Positions 22,839 to 35,345 of a DNA stretch of 64,000 nucleotides are shown here, in pieces. How positions within the stretch are numbered: position 1 is the first letter of the stretch; the number at the start of each line of letters is the position of its first letter. The DNA is from Chelonoidis abingdonii (Eukaryota > Chordata > Testudines > Testudinidae). Under the pieces are notes generated by a model. The model was not told the origin of the DNA. It saw only the letters and a program-made list of their open reading frames with translations, and did not search any database. A program made the translations under genes and the position numbers. Location of the stretch: the NCBI RefSeq assembly GCF_003597395.2, contig NC_133782.1:9378534-9442533 (forward strand), written 5' to 3'.

Positions 22839-23545
22839 CTTGGAGTCTCTGGTTCTGCTGCCAGCCTCCAGGAGCATCAGGTGCATCTGACACAGACTCG
22901 GCTCCATCCTCATGGTCAAGCAGTTTGATGGGCCAGTGATGAGCTCTCTCAGTGAGAGAGGACAGTCTTACTTGGGGACAGAGACTAGTTTTACTAAGTT
23001 TTCTGAGTTTGGGAGCTGTGAGAAGCAGAGCAGCTCAGGGAGTCTCTGGTTGACTCCCCCTGGCCCCTTGCACATAAAGGGTCTTTCTGGGATCCAGTAC
23101 ATGGGCCAGGCAGCTCCCAGCCCAGGAGAGACCAGCATCAGAGTGGCAGAGAACCAATACAGAGACCCAGCCGAGACCCCCACAGGATGCCAGGCCAGGA
23201 AACCAGCAGAGAACCCTGCCCCACCAGGGTCGGACACACTGTAAGAGGGACCCTTTTTGCTTAAGCTGTTCACTGTGCTACAGCAGCATTCATCTCCAGC
23301 CCCCATCTGCCTGGGAAGGTGCTGGGACGAGTGGGGGTTGGGGGGAAAAAGCTGGGGCCTGCAAAGAGTTGTGGATGCTGGGAGGCGGGGAATTTGTTGA
23401 TGCTTAGTACCTACTAGTTATTCCTAACCCTAACCCTGACCTACTAATTATCCCTAACCCTTTCCTTCCCCAGATTCTCTGTTTCTGCTCCAAATAAAGG
23501 CCCTTTTGTTAAACTGTTAACTTGGGTGTGTCATTCTTTTGCAAG
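22839..23545 (+). repeat. Unclassified, possibly LTR-derived sequence, right part
   Basis: Contains a plus frame of 110 codons (22912-23244) that is rich in S, G and P, with no recognisable domain. AATAAA at about 23493 is followed by a T-rich stretch. I do not treat the frame as a gene. Confidence 0.25.
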
Positions 23546-23639
23546 GGTTTGTGTTGATGTACTTTGTTGTTTCTTGTGGACTGGATTTTATACTCCTTGC
23601 CCATTAGCAGCATTGTTCACTATCCCCAGGGACAGCACC

Positions 23640-24728
23640 CCTTGTGTCCCGCCTCAGAGGTCACCGTGGGTGGAAGTGCCGGGTCTCAGAAAAAGAACCC
23701 AGGACCCAGGCCAGGCAAGGAGCGGGGAGAAGCCACTGCAATAGCATGTGCCAGGGAGGGAACTTGAGCTGTGTTCTGCAGAACACTCACAGAACTCTCA
23801 GATCCTCCATAGGCATAGCACACACCAGCTAGCTAGATTCAGCTCAGGGTCCTGGCTCTACTTAACACACAGCACTTGGATATATTCATAGCAAAAACAA
23901 GAATTAGTTTATTAGCAAAGAACAAAGATTCGAATAACAGTAAGAGAGAATATTGAAAATAAATAGTTACATGTAAAACAAAATCATAATATGCTTTCCA
24001 GAGCCCAAACTTAACTCACGAGACATTCCCGTCTTCTACAGGATAGCTTGCCCCAAGTTCTTTCCCCATTTATGTTCAACCAGAGAGCTGAGATCCTCCT
24101 GAGATCAAGCCCAGCGGCAGCTTTTCTTCCCGGACTGAAGCATGCCTGGTACACCACCGAACATTCATTGTCTTTGCTCACAGGCAGGATAACCCCTGCT
24201 GTGTTTGTTTTTTTTCCTGCAGCACTTGCAATCTATCAATTAGCATTTGACTCAATATGCAGGCAGTCTTCCACTGCAAGATACACAATGGTCAACCAGG
24301 AAGATAAGTGTCTCCTATATCCTCTCTGGAGATGTCTGTCTCAAGGCACGCTACCTCTGAGTGACCTGCCTTTATCTGCCAGGCCTTAAGAACACAATTT
24401 TCAGTATACGTACATAACTCCTGACACATTATCTGTACATATCTCTCGCAATCATTATGATGACCAGTGTGACTCATGCTTTCAGCAGAGATCTTACATG
24501 GCCCCTTTTGGTGAACTCAGGAGATCTCTGTACCCCTATGACCTCTGCCAGTGGACATCAAGAGATCCTTGAATCACATCTTCCAATGTGGAGGGACCTT
24601 TGGTTTCTCCAGTCACCTCCAGCCCTTTAATGTCTCCAGGTATTAAAAGATTAATCTTTAATTAAAGACTATTCATGCGATGAAACCTCCAGGAATACGG
24701 CCAACCAAAATTGGCAACACGTGTCACA
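23640..24728 (-). mobile_element. Probable solo LTR, minus strand (left limit uncertain)
   Basis: Read on the minus strand, it begins tgtgacacgtgttgcc at 24728 and contains AATAAA near 23909 (gctaataaactaattcttg), followed by a U5-like region. TG start, polyadenylation signal and length fit an LTR. No internal retroviral or retrotransposon protein is visible, and no target duplication was confirmed. The plus frame at 24048-24389 is a chance frame. Confidence 0.4.
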
Positions 24729-24861
24729 CCTCATATTTACATAACACGAGCAGCTGCTCCATGCATTCTCCAGTCTTCTTGGGTCCACTATAGACCCCCC
24801 TTCTCAGCAATGCAGTGTCTACATTTAGGCAGGTAATAGCAGTCATATAAATACCATCATA

Positions 24862-24955
24862 TACGAGCCCCTCGCAATTTTTTCATGTTATGTATCCTCA
24901 CAACACCCCTGTGATACTATTATCCCCATTTTACAGATGGGTAACTGAGACACAT
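24862..24955 (-). repeat. MIR SINE, first part, minus strand
   Basis: tcctcacaacacccctgtga and tatccccattttacagatgg are the reverse of the conserved MIR core and tail (ctgtaaaatggggata). It is interrupted at 24956 by a small DNA element and resumes at about 25262. Confidence 0.88.
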
Positions 24956-25261
24956 GGGCTATGTCTACACTTTGAGCTGGAGGTGTGATCCCTACCTCAA
25001 GAAGACATATTGCAATAGTTCTCATCAAGCTAGGAGGCTAAAAATGGAGTGGCAGCAAGACCTATGTACCCATTCAAGACCCTTGAGTGTCTGTGTACCC
25101 ATCCAAGACCCTTGACAGGTACTCGGGGTGACCAGTCCCTCCCCCCTCTGCCACAGCTTCACTCAGTTTTAGCACACAAGCTCGATGAGAGCTATGAGTA
25201 TATCTCCTTGAGCAGAGAATCACACTCATAGGATCACACTTCTGCCTCTCACTGTACCCAT
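24956..25261. mobile_element. Fold-back MITE inserted in a MIR
   Basis: Starts gggctatgtctacactttga with gagctggaggtgtgatccc and, inverted later, gagaatcacac. The arms also share tcaagctaggaggctaaaaa and its inverse near 25170. A common palindromic turtle-type small element; the right terminal repeat is degraded. A partial internal direct repeat (tgtacccattcaagaccctt / tgtacccatccaagaccctt) is present. Confidence 0.7.
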
Positions 25262-25355
25262 TCTAACCGACCAACCCAAGGTCATGCAGGAAATCTGAGG
25301 TGGAGCAGGGAACTGAACTCTGGTCTTCCAAATGCTCTATCCATGGAACAACCCC
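25262..25355 (-). repeat. MIR SINE, second part, minus strand
   Basis: The sequence cccaaggtcatgcaggaaat then gagcagggaactgaactctg is the reverse of the tRNA-derived and core region of MIR. It completes the copy begun at 24862. Confidence 0.85.
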
Positions 25356-25879
25356 TCCTCCCAACATGGCCACTACACTTGGTTTTGCCCCCACGAGCGC
25401 ATTGCTCATTGTAAGGCAGGGCACCTCACATGTGGGTCCTCTTCATACAGTCTGTAGAAATGGAGGATCATGTTAATGTGCAAGAATGATGGAAAATGAG
25501 AGATGTTTACACAACCTGCCCAATGCCATAGATGGAGTTTGCATCACTTCCTGGAGAATTACTAACACTGAGGGATATTCCACCATTAGTCTGCACTGAT
25601 CTGCTGTCCACCAAAGAAGAAGGTAGGTGCCTTATCAAACACCTTGAAAGGTTGGACCAGTGATAACATGGAAATGTTTAAAGACTAACATCTTCAAAAT
25701 GAAAAGTACACAGAGTTGTATTTTGTTGCAAGTTTTCACTGCTCTATCCTGAACAAACCTTTTTGTTTTTCTTTCCTCTGTATAAAGTGGAGTCAGGTAC
25801 AGTATTCAAGTTTTTTCTCTTCATAAGAGCTTGACCACAGGCTCAGAAGTGAAAACACAGACACACATCCTGTCCAGAG
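25356..25879. other. Non-coding DNA, nothing recognised
   Basis: Single-copy sequence without a supportable gene or repeat. Confidence 0.4.
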
Positions 25880-28317
25880 ACGCTGCTATGCATGAAATTT
25901 TATTGAGACAAACCCCACAGGGAAAAGAAGCTACGTGAAAAACAGCTAACTCGGCCTAAAAATGTAAGTGATAAATATCAGAGCTGTTTACAGTCCAATG
26001 GCAATCCAAATGGTGCTGAACATCTCCTGTCTGGGCTATACCCAGCCTCACTCAAGCTTGTCAAACTGAAAACTTGCATAAGGATCTGTGTGCAGCATCC
26101 AAGATTATGCTCAAGATTGTAGAAATGCTCATGGCTTTGGATGGATAGTTACAGCACCACAGCAAAGTTTTACAGGCAATGATTGGAAACCTTTTAGAGT
26201 CAAAGCACATATAGCAAATCTAAGGTACATAAAACACCCTTTTAAAGAATCAAGTTAAAGCGCTATGCAGCCTGCAGCATAAACAAATACTAATTACACT
26301 TAAAATGTCTAAATAATCCCACATTTATAGAATTTCCTGTTCCAGCTAAAACACAGTTTCTGCTGTAAAGCCAACCTCCCTCGGCCTTCAACCACATAAT
26401 CTCCTTTTTAATAGAACTGTAATGAACTGAGCTTTGGTGCTACTGCGTGTTAGAGCTGTTTTGTCCCAGAGCCTACAAACAGTCAGAGGAGCAGAGCATA
26501 AGGAGACTTACTCCCACTGAAATCGAAGATAGCATTGACTGAGGACTAGAGGTTTGGGCTCTATATTTGTAAAGCAGTTCTCAAATTAAAGTACATAGAT
26601 CAGAGATGAATCCGGGAACACTGTCTTGCAGCTTTGAAGGTGTTCTAACATCTGAGATAGCGACTCAAGCATCACGGGAAAGCAAAGCCTTCAGTAGTCC
26701 TACCATCAGCCAAAAGGGAATCATCATCTAACAAAACTGATAAGAACCCAAGTCTGGCCCGGATGAACAGGAATGATCTCTGTTAATCTCCGCTGGTTCT
26801 GAAACATTGCTGAGCACACACAGAGATGTGTGTGTTATATGGAAAAAAGCTCCAGCCAGGAAACAATGCAGAGACTAATCCATTCTCTGAAGCTGCAAAG
26901 TCTGAAGAAACAAATCAATGAGAATTAAAGCAATCCTTTATTCTAATTCTTCAAATTCGTTTTTCCTAACGATGGGAGATTTTGCTAGCAAGAAAAAAAA
27001 AATCTTATTCGGATGTGTCTCTGCCCTGGAAGATCTTCATTCCCGTTGTGACATTTTTATTTTTATCTAGAAAGGCCAAGGTCTCTAAAAAGACTTTATT
27101 CCAATAGTAATGTAGTTTCTTCCTCTAAGGAACATTATACATGGGTCCTGCTCCATTACTCTGCTTTCCTTGTGCTGATGTTTTAAGTTTAAAAGACTGT
27201 GCCTACTGTACATGCATTAGATATAGATTTAAGATCAAATACAGGCAAAGGTTGAGCACGATTAGCAGTTGGGAAGAAGCAGAGAAGAGTAACTGAAGTG
27301 GTAGAAACCGGGATGAGTAACAAACTTCGTAGCATTAGGTGGTATCAGTAAAATGTATCCACATGTTCTTTTAGAACTGAGTATTAAATGATATGGAAGG
27401 ATATTGGAACAAAATAATATACCACAAATACAATGTATTTTGTTACCTAGAAACGTTAATTTTACAACATGCCATTAAGAAAAAAAACAACAACCAAAAA
27501 ACACTGCTTTACACTTACCATCTGTTAAAATTACCACAGTTACAAAACCATAGCAGCTTTTAGTACTGTACTTAAGAAGAGACCCTTAAAATGAACTCAC
27601 ATTCCTTACAACGGAAAGTCAGCATAACAGAACCCTTTGTAATGAAACATTTAATACATTTACATTCTACCATAGCTACTCGGATTCCCTATGAGATGCA
27701 CGTTACAAAAATGAGCCAAATTATAACGGAGCTTTGTGTAGCTGGGTAACATAACATATAATTATTGTAACCTTGCCCTGAGGCATTTCACAGGGAGATG
27801 AAAAGAGAATAATAGCCTGTATTTAAGTATTTAATTTTTTTTAAGGGAAAAGATAACATATTGGTTTCCTTAGCCCTTCCTAAAAGGACAGTGGACAGTA
27901 TTAATTAGCATACCTCTGCATTCCTACAAAGGCAGACAAAATTATGGACTTTCTCTGGTAAGTTATTAGACATTTGCACAAGACATCCCCATGCGCACCA
28001 TTTAGGATGTTTGTTCCAGTTATAAAAAGTGTGAGCATCAAGAAGGTGACTCATAGCAAGGAATAAAGAAAAGACAAAAGCCATGCCACCCAGGTCCGTC
28101 ACTGCACACTGGCTTCTGCTTCAGAAGCAGCTTTGTAAAGCACATGACTGGAGAGAAGTGCAGCGCAGTAATGTAGCGTTACAATTAGTAAGTGAAAGAC
28201 GCAGAAAGCAGCTACCATTCTACTGCACTGGACCAACAAGAAACTGAACTGGCTCATTGAGTAACTTAAAACTGATGGCTGTTTTAAGATATTCTGGATA
28301 GATTGGTCCCCTAGAGA
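25880..28317 (-). other. Candidate host 3' exon and 3' UTR (weak)
   Basis: About 2.4 kb with no recognisable interspersed repeat. On the minus strand it ends with AATAAA (complement of 25899-25904), about 20 bases from a possible cleavage site. Its upstream part holds an open frame from 28317 to TGA at 28099. From its first ATG (28257) this gives 52 codons, starting MSQFSFLLVQCSRMV, with a hydrophobic stretch CVFHLLIVTLHYCAALL and ending ASEAEASVQ. A second, overlapping minus frame (28102-27905) is unrelated. I recognise no family. The open frame is short enough to be chance; the repeat-free block and the polyadenylation signal are what make it worth listing. Confidence 0.2.
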
Positions 28318-28531
28318 CTATCCTATGGATCTGGCACTCTCCTTGCCACTTTCCCCATGGCACATACATTCAATCACTGTCAGGTCTTCAGCCAAGTTCA
28401 GAATTGCCCCATATAGCTGAAGGGTGGGAGAATAGATGGCACAGAGTCAACACTGCAGCTTTATGCAGGGGATTTGTGTACAAGAGGGAATTCTCAGCTG
28501 CCCAGAATGGACCAAAGAAACTGGAAGACTT

Positions 28532-28778
28532 AGGCCTTGTCTACTGCTTAAGTTGACGTACGTTACATCACTCAGGTGTAAAAAAAACCACTCCCCGAGC
28601 CATGTAACTTACATATTCTTAAGGTGGTGCCTACACTGTGCTGTGTCGATGGGAGACACTCTCCTGTCAACATAGCTTCTGCCTCTCCTTGAGGTGGATT
28701 AATTAAGTCAATGGGAGAGCGCTCTGCTGCATCGATTGTAGTGGCGCCGATTTAGCACTGCAGTGAAGACAAGTGCTT
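28532..28778. mobile_element. MITE with gccttgtctac ends
   Basis: Left end aggccttgtctactgc, right end cagtgaagacaagtgcttag, approximate inverse of each other. The interior includes ggattaattaagtcaatggg and gggagagcgctct, typical of a common turtle-type small element. Non-coding. Confidence 0.8.
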
Positions 28779-29534
28779 AGATATTTGTAATTAAGTAATC
28801 TTTACTAAGATTCACCTTCCTGTAGGATGCATCTACCAACAAAGATCAATTGCTGCATAAAAACAAGTTTAGCTTTTTCCTTACAGAAGAAATGTGGATA
28901 TATGTTCTGACAAAAACTAACTATCATCCTTCACTCTCCTATCATCTTCCTCTTTCTTTGCCTGTCTGCGCAGGTTAGGTCTATAAAGGCAAAACATTGA
29001 AAACCTGGTGGACTTTTAGGAAATATGAGCAGCACGGTGTATAGAGAATTTCTTCTCTCAAACTTTGTAGGGTCGAACACACAGTAAAACCACTCAATTA
29101 CGTTAAAACCATGACTACAAGAATTCCTACACAAATATACAAATTATATTTTGGAAACTATAAAATGTTGCCACTTAAAATAGCAATCTAATTACAAAGC
29201 AAACTGGCATACTTGTGGGTTCTAAAAGGGATACTTTGGTAGCTGCAGGGTCCACATATTAGAGCTTCAATGCATATTATTCCTGCAGTCAGTGTCTTAC
29301 TCTGTGGCAGAATTCTTGGCTGACAATTGTGGGGACAGTACAAATTAACCAACCAAAGGGCTATTTTGGCATTCTTCATATCATTTTCCTTTAACTCTTT
29401 GTATGCTACAATCTTTACAGTAGACAGCTAAAGGGAGTTTAGTGATTGATGGGGAATTTACTTCTTTTTTAAAATCTGGCATCACAAATGCCCCTTTTCA
29501 GAGCCAGATAATCAAGGGTTTTTAATGATTTTTT
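28779..29534. other. Non-coding DNA, nothing recognised
   Basis: AT-rich single-copy sequence. Two minus-strand frames (28931-29134, 29188-29379) lack recognisable features. Confidence 0.4.
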
Positions 29535-29930
29535 TCATAGTATCAATGAATTCAGGTACTATAGAACTGATAGGTCAACTAGTCCATCTCCCTGCCAAAG
29601 CATGATTTTTCCCTAGTACACATTAGCTTGTGCTTCTGTCCAATCTAATCTTAAATGTACCAAACAAATAGTACACCACTCCACTTGAAAGACTATTTCA
29701 AAAGACCTGACTCTCTGAAAGGTTTTCATATCTTAAATGTTTCATTTTTTAATTTCATCCCATTAATCCTGTTTATTCCCCCTTTACTGTTCCATTCACC
29801 TTTCTCAGTGTTTGGATCACTCAAACATATCTAAATGTTAACACTTCTCCCCTTTGCTGCTCCTTAGCCAAGACAGACATATGTACTATTTTTCCCCATC
29901 AGTCAATCTCTTTTATTATGGGAAAAGGGG
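29535..29930 (-). repeat. CR1-like LINE 3' fragment, old, minus strand
   Basis: On the plus strand the text aactagtccatctccctgcc and later tttcatcccattaatcctg follow the reverse of CR1 3' ends (tctagtccaaccccctgc and so on). It is strongly diverged. No protein can be read. Confidence 0.5.
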
Positions 29931-30642
29931 AACATTTTGCTAGGGGCTGAATTCACACATCTGTGCACCACTTAGTCCAAGCTGGTGTACGGTCCTTGTC
30001 AGGTGTGGGCAAGGAATTTTTAGATTTCGTCTCAGACTTATGCTTTGGGGAGCATTATGTGGATCAGGTATTTCAATAGTGGTCCACTTTTATTAGGGAC
30101 TAACCTTCAACATGCCTCTGGCAATGCATGATCAAAACCACACAACTTTGCACCCAAATCAGTAAATGCATATTCAACTGGCTGCTTAAGATTACAATTA
30201 ATTGATCTGCATTTCCAAATGCCTCCAGGGACCTTCGAAAATCTAGTTCTTAATGTGTTCATACACTAACATATATTTATTTATGTAAGAAGTTTTACCA
30301 AGATTACAAATCCTTGCCATGTAAATATCAGAAACAAAACAATCATTACAACAGTTAGCTTTTGTTTAAACATTATACATGAATAGATCTTTCTATTTAA
30401 CAGCGTGTTGCCATATTAGACAGAGAGTATCATAACAACACCTGGGTTGTTTACAGGGATTTCATTAAATTGAGTGAAATATCTGTATCCACATATTTAA
30501 CAGACCAGGTATGTCTATCAAATGGTAATATTTAAAAAATTGGACAAGTATGCTGGTATTTTTGTAGGTGAATGTACTTTGAGTACGACTAAAAAGAAAT
30601 CAAGTATCTAATTATCTATCTGTTCTCTGTCCATTTTGCTGG
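29931..30642. other. Non-coding DNA, nothing recognised
   Basis: AT-rich sequence downstream (in minus sense) of the L1 remnant. It may include its 3' UTR; no clear landmark is seen. Confidence 0.35.
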
Positions 30643-31379
30643 CTACGTAACTGGTGTTAATTTTTCCATAACCACAGCCTCCCATATTTTTTGAAGCATG
30701 GTTGGGCTATTTTTCTTCTTCCAGTGAGAGGCTACCAATAACAGAGCAGCTGCTAGCAGATGAAAGATTAATTTTTCTTTTCCTTTTGTGTGACCACTTC
30801 CACGAGGAAGCCCCAAGAGGATTATTAAAGGATCATTTCACAATAAACATCCAACCATTTGTGATATTTGGTTACGGATTGCATACCAATACCCTCTAAT
30901 GACTGGGCGTCATCACCATATATGCATAAAATCTCCTCTTTCACCAAATATTCTCCAGTATTTATTTCCATTCAGTCTATATCTATTTTTAAACCTGACT
31001 GCTGTGAGGTACCATTGAAACAGTATCTTAAAGAAATTTTCTTTTATTGTGCTACACATAGGTTGCTGGTCCTCTTTTTCAGATCAAACCCCATTTTTTG
31101 TTTCCTGATTGACCAGATGCCATCACTTCTACTAAAGTTAACATTTTGTATAAAACTGGTTTTCTAGAAAGCGGAGAAACATAGTGCCCAACTTGAAAGT
31201 ACTGGTACCAGGGCAGGGAAAGTGGGCCAGCTAAAATTAGTTTTGGTCTCTAAATAAGTTAGAAAAGCTTCTTTACTGAATAGCTGACTCGCTGTGTCTC
31301 CCCCATGGCTATCCCAATCTTTGAAACTCTCTGGTTTGTGATTTGGGTTAATATCTTGATTATTTGCAATGGGCCGCAC
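30643..31379 (-). pseudogene. L1-type LINE ORF2 C-terminal remnant
   Basis: Two minus-strand frames follow each other. 31379-31164 reads SFKDWDSHGGDTASQLFSKE, then FLTYLETKTNFSW. After a frame change, 31080-30643 reads NFFKILFQWYLTAVRFKNRY, then GERGDFMHIW, two stops where the family has W and nearby residues, HLLAAALLLVASHWKKK and MLQKIWEAVVMEKLT, then a stop at 30645-30643. The order of FxxW, LFxWYLTPxR, GExGxFxHMWWxCP and IARxWKxxxPPT matches the region C-terminal to reverse transcriptase in L1 ORF2. The endonuclease and reverse transcriptase domains are absent. Old and dead. Confidence 0.85.
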
Positions 31380-32589
31380 TGGTGAGGGAAAAGAACTGAT
31401 CTTATCTCACACTAATAATTTTGAGTGAGTATTTGTGAAGACCCTTATGCAAGACTCCTCCTAATTCAGCCTGTATTGTATAAGAACACAACATCTAGGA
31501 AGAGCGAGCAATTAAGTGTTTGGTACAACAATCACTTGTGGGGCATAAAAAAGGGCTGGAAGTAGACAGGAAGCTGGCATTTGTCCCATTTGCTGAGACA
31601 AGAAAAAATGCAGAGCACAACTTGGTATCTCATGCATCACGAGCTGTCACACATATCAGTGATGAAGTCCTATAAAGGACATGCCAATTCATTTTGAAAA
31701 TTGCACTGCTATTTAGACAAGTAAGATCTATATTTGATAACCATCACCTAAAAACATATCTGTGGACATCTGAGATTGCATTAATGTTGCAGCACAAAAT
31801 CTCTTTAGCTAAAAAGCACATACTCGTGGAGGCAGTCAACACCAAACCATAAGTGGAGACAAGAAAACAGAAAGGATGACCACAGCCTGGATGATTTTCC
31901 CGATCAGGCCTAATTATAAAAATTAAATTGAAAATAATTGTTTTTAAGAGAACAAATCTGCTTGACTCAAGTAACTTCCACATATAGCCTGTGTGTCCAC
32001 AGGTGATCACTTCACTGCTGAAGAACAAACTTTTGCCAGAGTCATCAAATTACAATTAAATATTGCCAGTTTATTCTGTATAATTGAGCTGCTCTCTGGA
32101 AAAAGAGAGCTATAACTAGAGAGATCTAGTGTGGCCATTCTCAGATACAGCAGCTTTAGTGCAGAGCCCTGCCATGATGTGTTTAAAATAAGACCTTCTA
32201 TGGAGAGTTCCCTCCCACAGAGAAGCTCAAAAAAAACCTCACTTCCTTCAAGAGGAAGAAGAGGAGAAGGAAGAGTCTGAAAATGCCTGATAACTTTTCA
32301 TGCAGCATGGTTCAACAAGAATGTGTGTATGTTGAGATACGGTAGAGTGAAGTAGGAATGAAGAGGACAAAATTAACTGGCGATACTGGATACTATTTCC
32401 TCACAGTCAATCTTATGGTTCCAGTTTTAACAATAATTTTGGATTCATTTTAACCTGTACTGTCTCAGGGTATGTTGATTAAGTAAAAAGCACAAATGGG
32501 AAGTTCTTAATAGAGGCCACTGTAGGTAAAGTCTTTCATATGAGATGCATACCGGCATGTCTAACTACCTCGTTCATAGAACTGTTAGC
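31380..32589. other. Non-coding DNA, nothing recognised
   Basis: The 31400-31560 part may be further diverged L1 sequence, but I cannot read a frame. The rest is single-copy AT-rich DNA. Confidence 0.35.
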
Positions 32590-32750
32590 CCCAAGTTTAA
32601 GGTACAGATCTGGGACATGGGAAACCCCTGGTTCAATCTCTCCTCCAGCGGAGGGGGAAGAGTGATTTGAAGAGGAATCTGCCACCTCTCAGATGAGTAC
32701 TCTGACCATTGGGGCTACAGGATATTCTGGCACTGGGTTCCCTCAATCTC
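32590..32750 (-). repeat. tRNA-like interspersed repeat, minus strand
   Basis: The minus strand reads caatggtcagagtactcatc and later agattgaaccaggggtttcc. These have the layout of a tRNA-derived SINE (A-box-like and B-box-like text with a threshold of about 70 bases). Similar repeats are common in turtles. Limits are approximate. Confidence 0.5.
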
Positions 32751-35105
32751 TTTGCTGAAGCTGTTCCACTAGATACATAATTAAAGGGTTATTTGGGGCA
32801 GAGAGAGAACACATGCACAAGCATGAGCACGACTCCAGAGCCTCGTGGAGATAGCACACTCAGGTTGTTGGAGATTCAGGACTGAGTCCCCCTGTTCCAG
32901 CGACTCATCATCCACAGTGAAAGAGCTTCAGCAGGCTTCAACAGCTCTGAGGCAGAGGAGGGGGAGAAAGGCATCCAGATGCCAAGAGGGAAGCAGCAGC
33001 GTGCATGCCCACTGGCAGAAAAGTAGGTGCCTAGTGAGTGTAAGCAGAGTTAGGCAGTGGGGGGAGGTCATGCTTTGCAGTGGTGCCAAAACTGGGACTT
33101 AAATGCCTAAACAGAATTTAGATTCCTAACTCCCTTTATGTATCCAGTCCATTCTGCCCAGAGTATATAAAGTTATCCCTGCAGTTTTAACTGGATAAAG
33201 TTTACATTTTCTTTCCTGAACTGTCATGTAATGTTCTTGTGGCCTTACCGGTGACTTAAACCCTTTATCCCTGAGGTGACTGCATTTTAGTCTAAGTGAA
33301 GTTATTCCTATAGAGCCCTACTCCTGTATTTGTTAACCGTGAGTGGAAATTCCACTGACATTAATAGGAGAGTCACAAATGAAAAGAAGGAAGAATTTGA
33401 TCCTATTTGGAAATCACGTCATCAGACACTTAAAGATCTTTGAAAATAGCTATTTTTTCCAGATGTCAGTTATTATTAACTCTGAATTCCAAGCTGCTGT
33501 TACTTTTAAATGTGACACCAAATTTGTTCAGTGTCACATCTCCAAATTTCCAGTGGAAGCCCCATTTTAATACAGTCTTGAGTTTTACAAAGCATCATGT
33601 AATATATCTAATGACCAATATTTTTGCTGAGTTAATTAAGAACCACACAGAGGTAATTTTTATTATACATGTCAGGAACAAACAGCTAAAGTAGTATTAT
33701 ACTGAACTTACATTTTGAAATTTATACATTATGTTGAGATTTGCAAAGAAGCCTGGGGGATTTAGACACATATTTCTATTATTGGATTTAATGAAAGGTG
33801 TATCTAAGCCCCCCAATTGCTTTGAAAATCTCATTCTATACTGTTAAATTCTGCAGATTTGCTATTTCAGGTATAATCTGAGGAAGAAACATCATTTTCT
33901 ATAAAAATATTTTTCATAGCATTAATTATTATTTAAAAGTGTATTAAAAGGAATTAAAAATGTTAATCATTTGCCTATTTTCTTAGTGATCAGACATTTT
34001 CTCACTTACTATTGTAGGAAATCAAAATCTGATCCTCTGTGCCTGTATATGTCGTTTTTACAATATGAGCTTATCAGACAGACAATCAGTTGTAGGGAAA
34101 GTGAAGAGTACTCTGTTTTAAATGTCTGTGCTAGGAAAACTGCAGATACCAGCCCTACTGAGCATTCCTAAACCTGTTAGTAACAGAGCAGGATATTTCT
34201 CCGTTTTTTTTCCAGCTCTCATGGTGTGAATATATTGAGCCTGCTGTGGATAAATAACAGAAATGTTGAATCATCACCAAACTCTGGATGATCTCCTTTT
34301 AACCTAATCAGCCTAAACTGGGTACAGGATTGTCAAACAGTGGATAGTACTATAACTGAAGCATCCTCATGCATATCAGGTCCTGCAGATAAAATGGCTC
34401 TGAGGCACATGGTTCTACAGGAAATGAAACATCATTGATGAGCATCAGTTTTTCATTTTAAATATTAAAACAGGCCACAGGACTTTGCCCTTTTAGAGTG
34501 GGACCGAAGAGACACTTGAAAGGTTAATTAAATGACTGACATGCATGAAGGACAATAAGCAATTCCTGTAGAGAAAGGTCTACTCATACAAGGCTCCTGT
34601 TTGAAGGTAATGTAAACATTAGGAACAAAACTTTAGTTGTGTGGATTTCCCCGGTGCTGTCTTTGCTTTATCTTTTCATATATGTCTCAGCTTTAGGTTT
34701 CTTTATTAAGTTTAGCTTCATTTGTTTAGATTTAGGTTTTCTTTATTTCTTGAATTTTATTTTGGATTTGAAATAATGCTGAATAATGAAATAATGAACT
34801 GGGGGTGAGAAAAAGTGGGTTCAGGCCCAACAAAATGGCTCCTCTGTTACCCTCACAACGGGGCCTCTCGTTTTCCCTCCTGTGCTGCTACCTGCTATGT
34901 TGCTTCAGCTTCAGGTATCCCTTTGCCTACAGGGCTCCCATCTCCACAGATCATAAAAGCCATTGTCACAAATGGCAGCCTTGGGGGCAACGTGAAAAGA
35001 CAAACCAAGGACTGAATGAATCACAGAGATGGAACTCCTGCTCTCATCCTCTGGTCAGGGTTGAGGTCTATCTGCAGAACAGTGATGAGGAAGCTTCCAT
35101 TCCAA
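32751..35105. other. Mostly single-copy non-coding DNA
   Basis: Plus frames at 32845-33102, 33343-33570 and 34805-35128 carry no recognisable domain. Around 33020-33130, ttaggcagtgg and gcctaaacagaatttagatt hint at an old fold-back repeat. Otherwise nothing recognised. Confidence 0.4.
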
Positions 35106-35276
35106 ATATCCAGGCTGCACATGTTTAGGGCCAGATTGTGAATCCCTTACTCCCACTGGTAAGCACTTACTCAGAGGAGCAGCCCTCACTGAAGTCAATT
35201 AAACAACTCAATGGGGGCACGCACAGAGTAAGATGCAATTTGTGATGAGTAAGGGTATAAGAATCTAGCCCTCGGT
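35106..35276. repeat. Fold-back amniote repeat (gggccagatt type)
   Basis: Starts agggccagattgtgaatccc and ends aagggtataagaatctagcc, its approximate inverse, with gaagtcaatt / ctcaatggggg in the middle. Shorter relatives are seen at 49015-49080 and 51418-51475. Confidence 0.65.
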
Positions 35277-35345
35277 GGAAAGTCAGTTTCTGCAACAAGA
35301 GCTATTAGCTCCCCATTATTCACAAGCCCTTAATTTTGTCCATAG

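Noticed and set aside
23425..23462. Telomere-like cctaaccctaaccct
   Set aside because: Only two to three units with interruptions; too short to call an interstitial telomere array.
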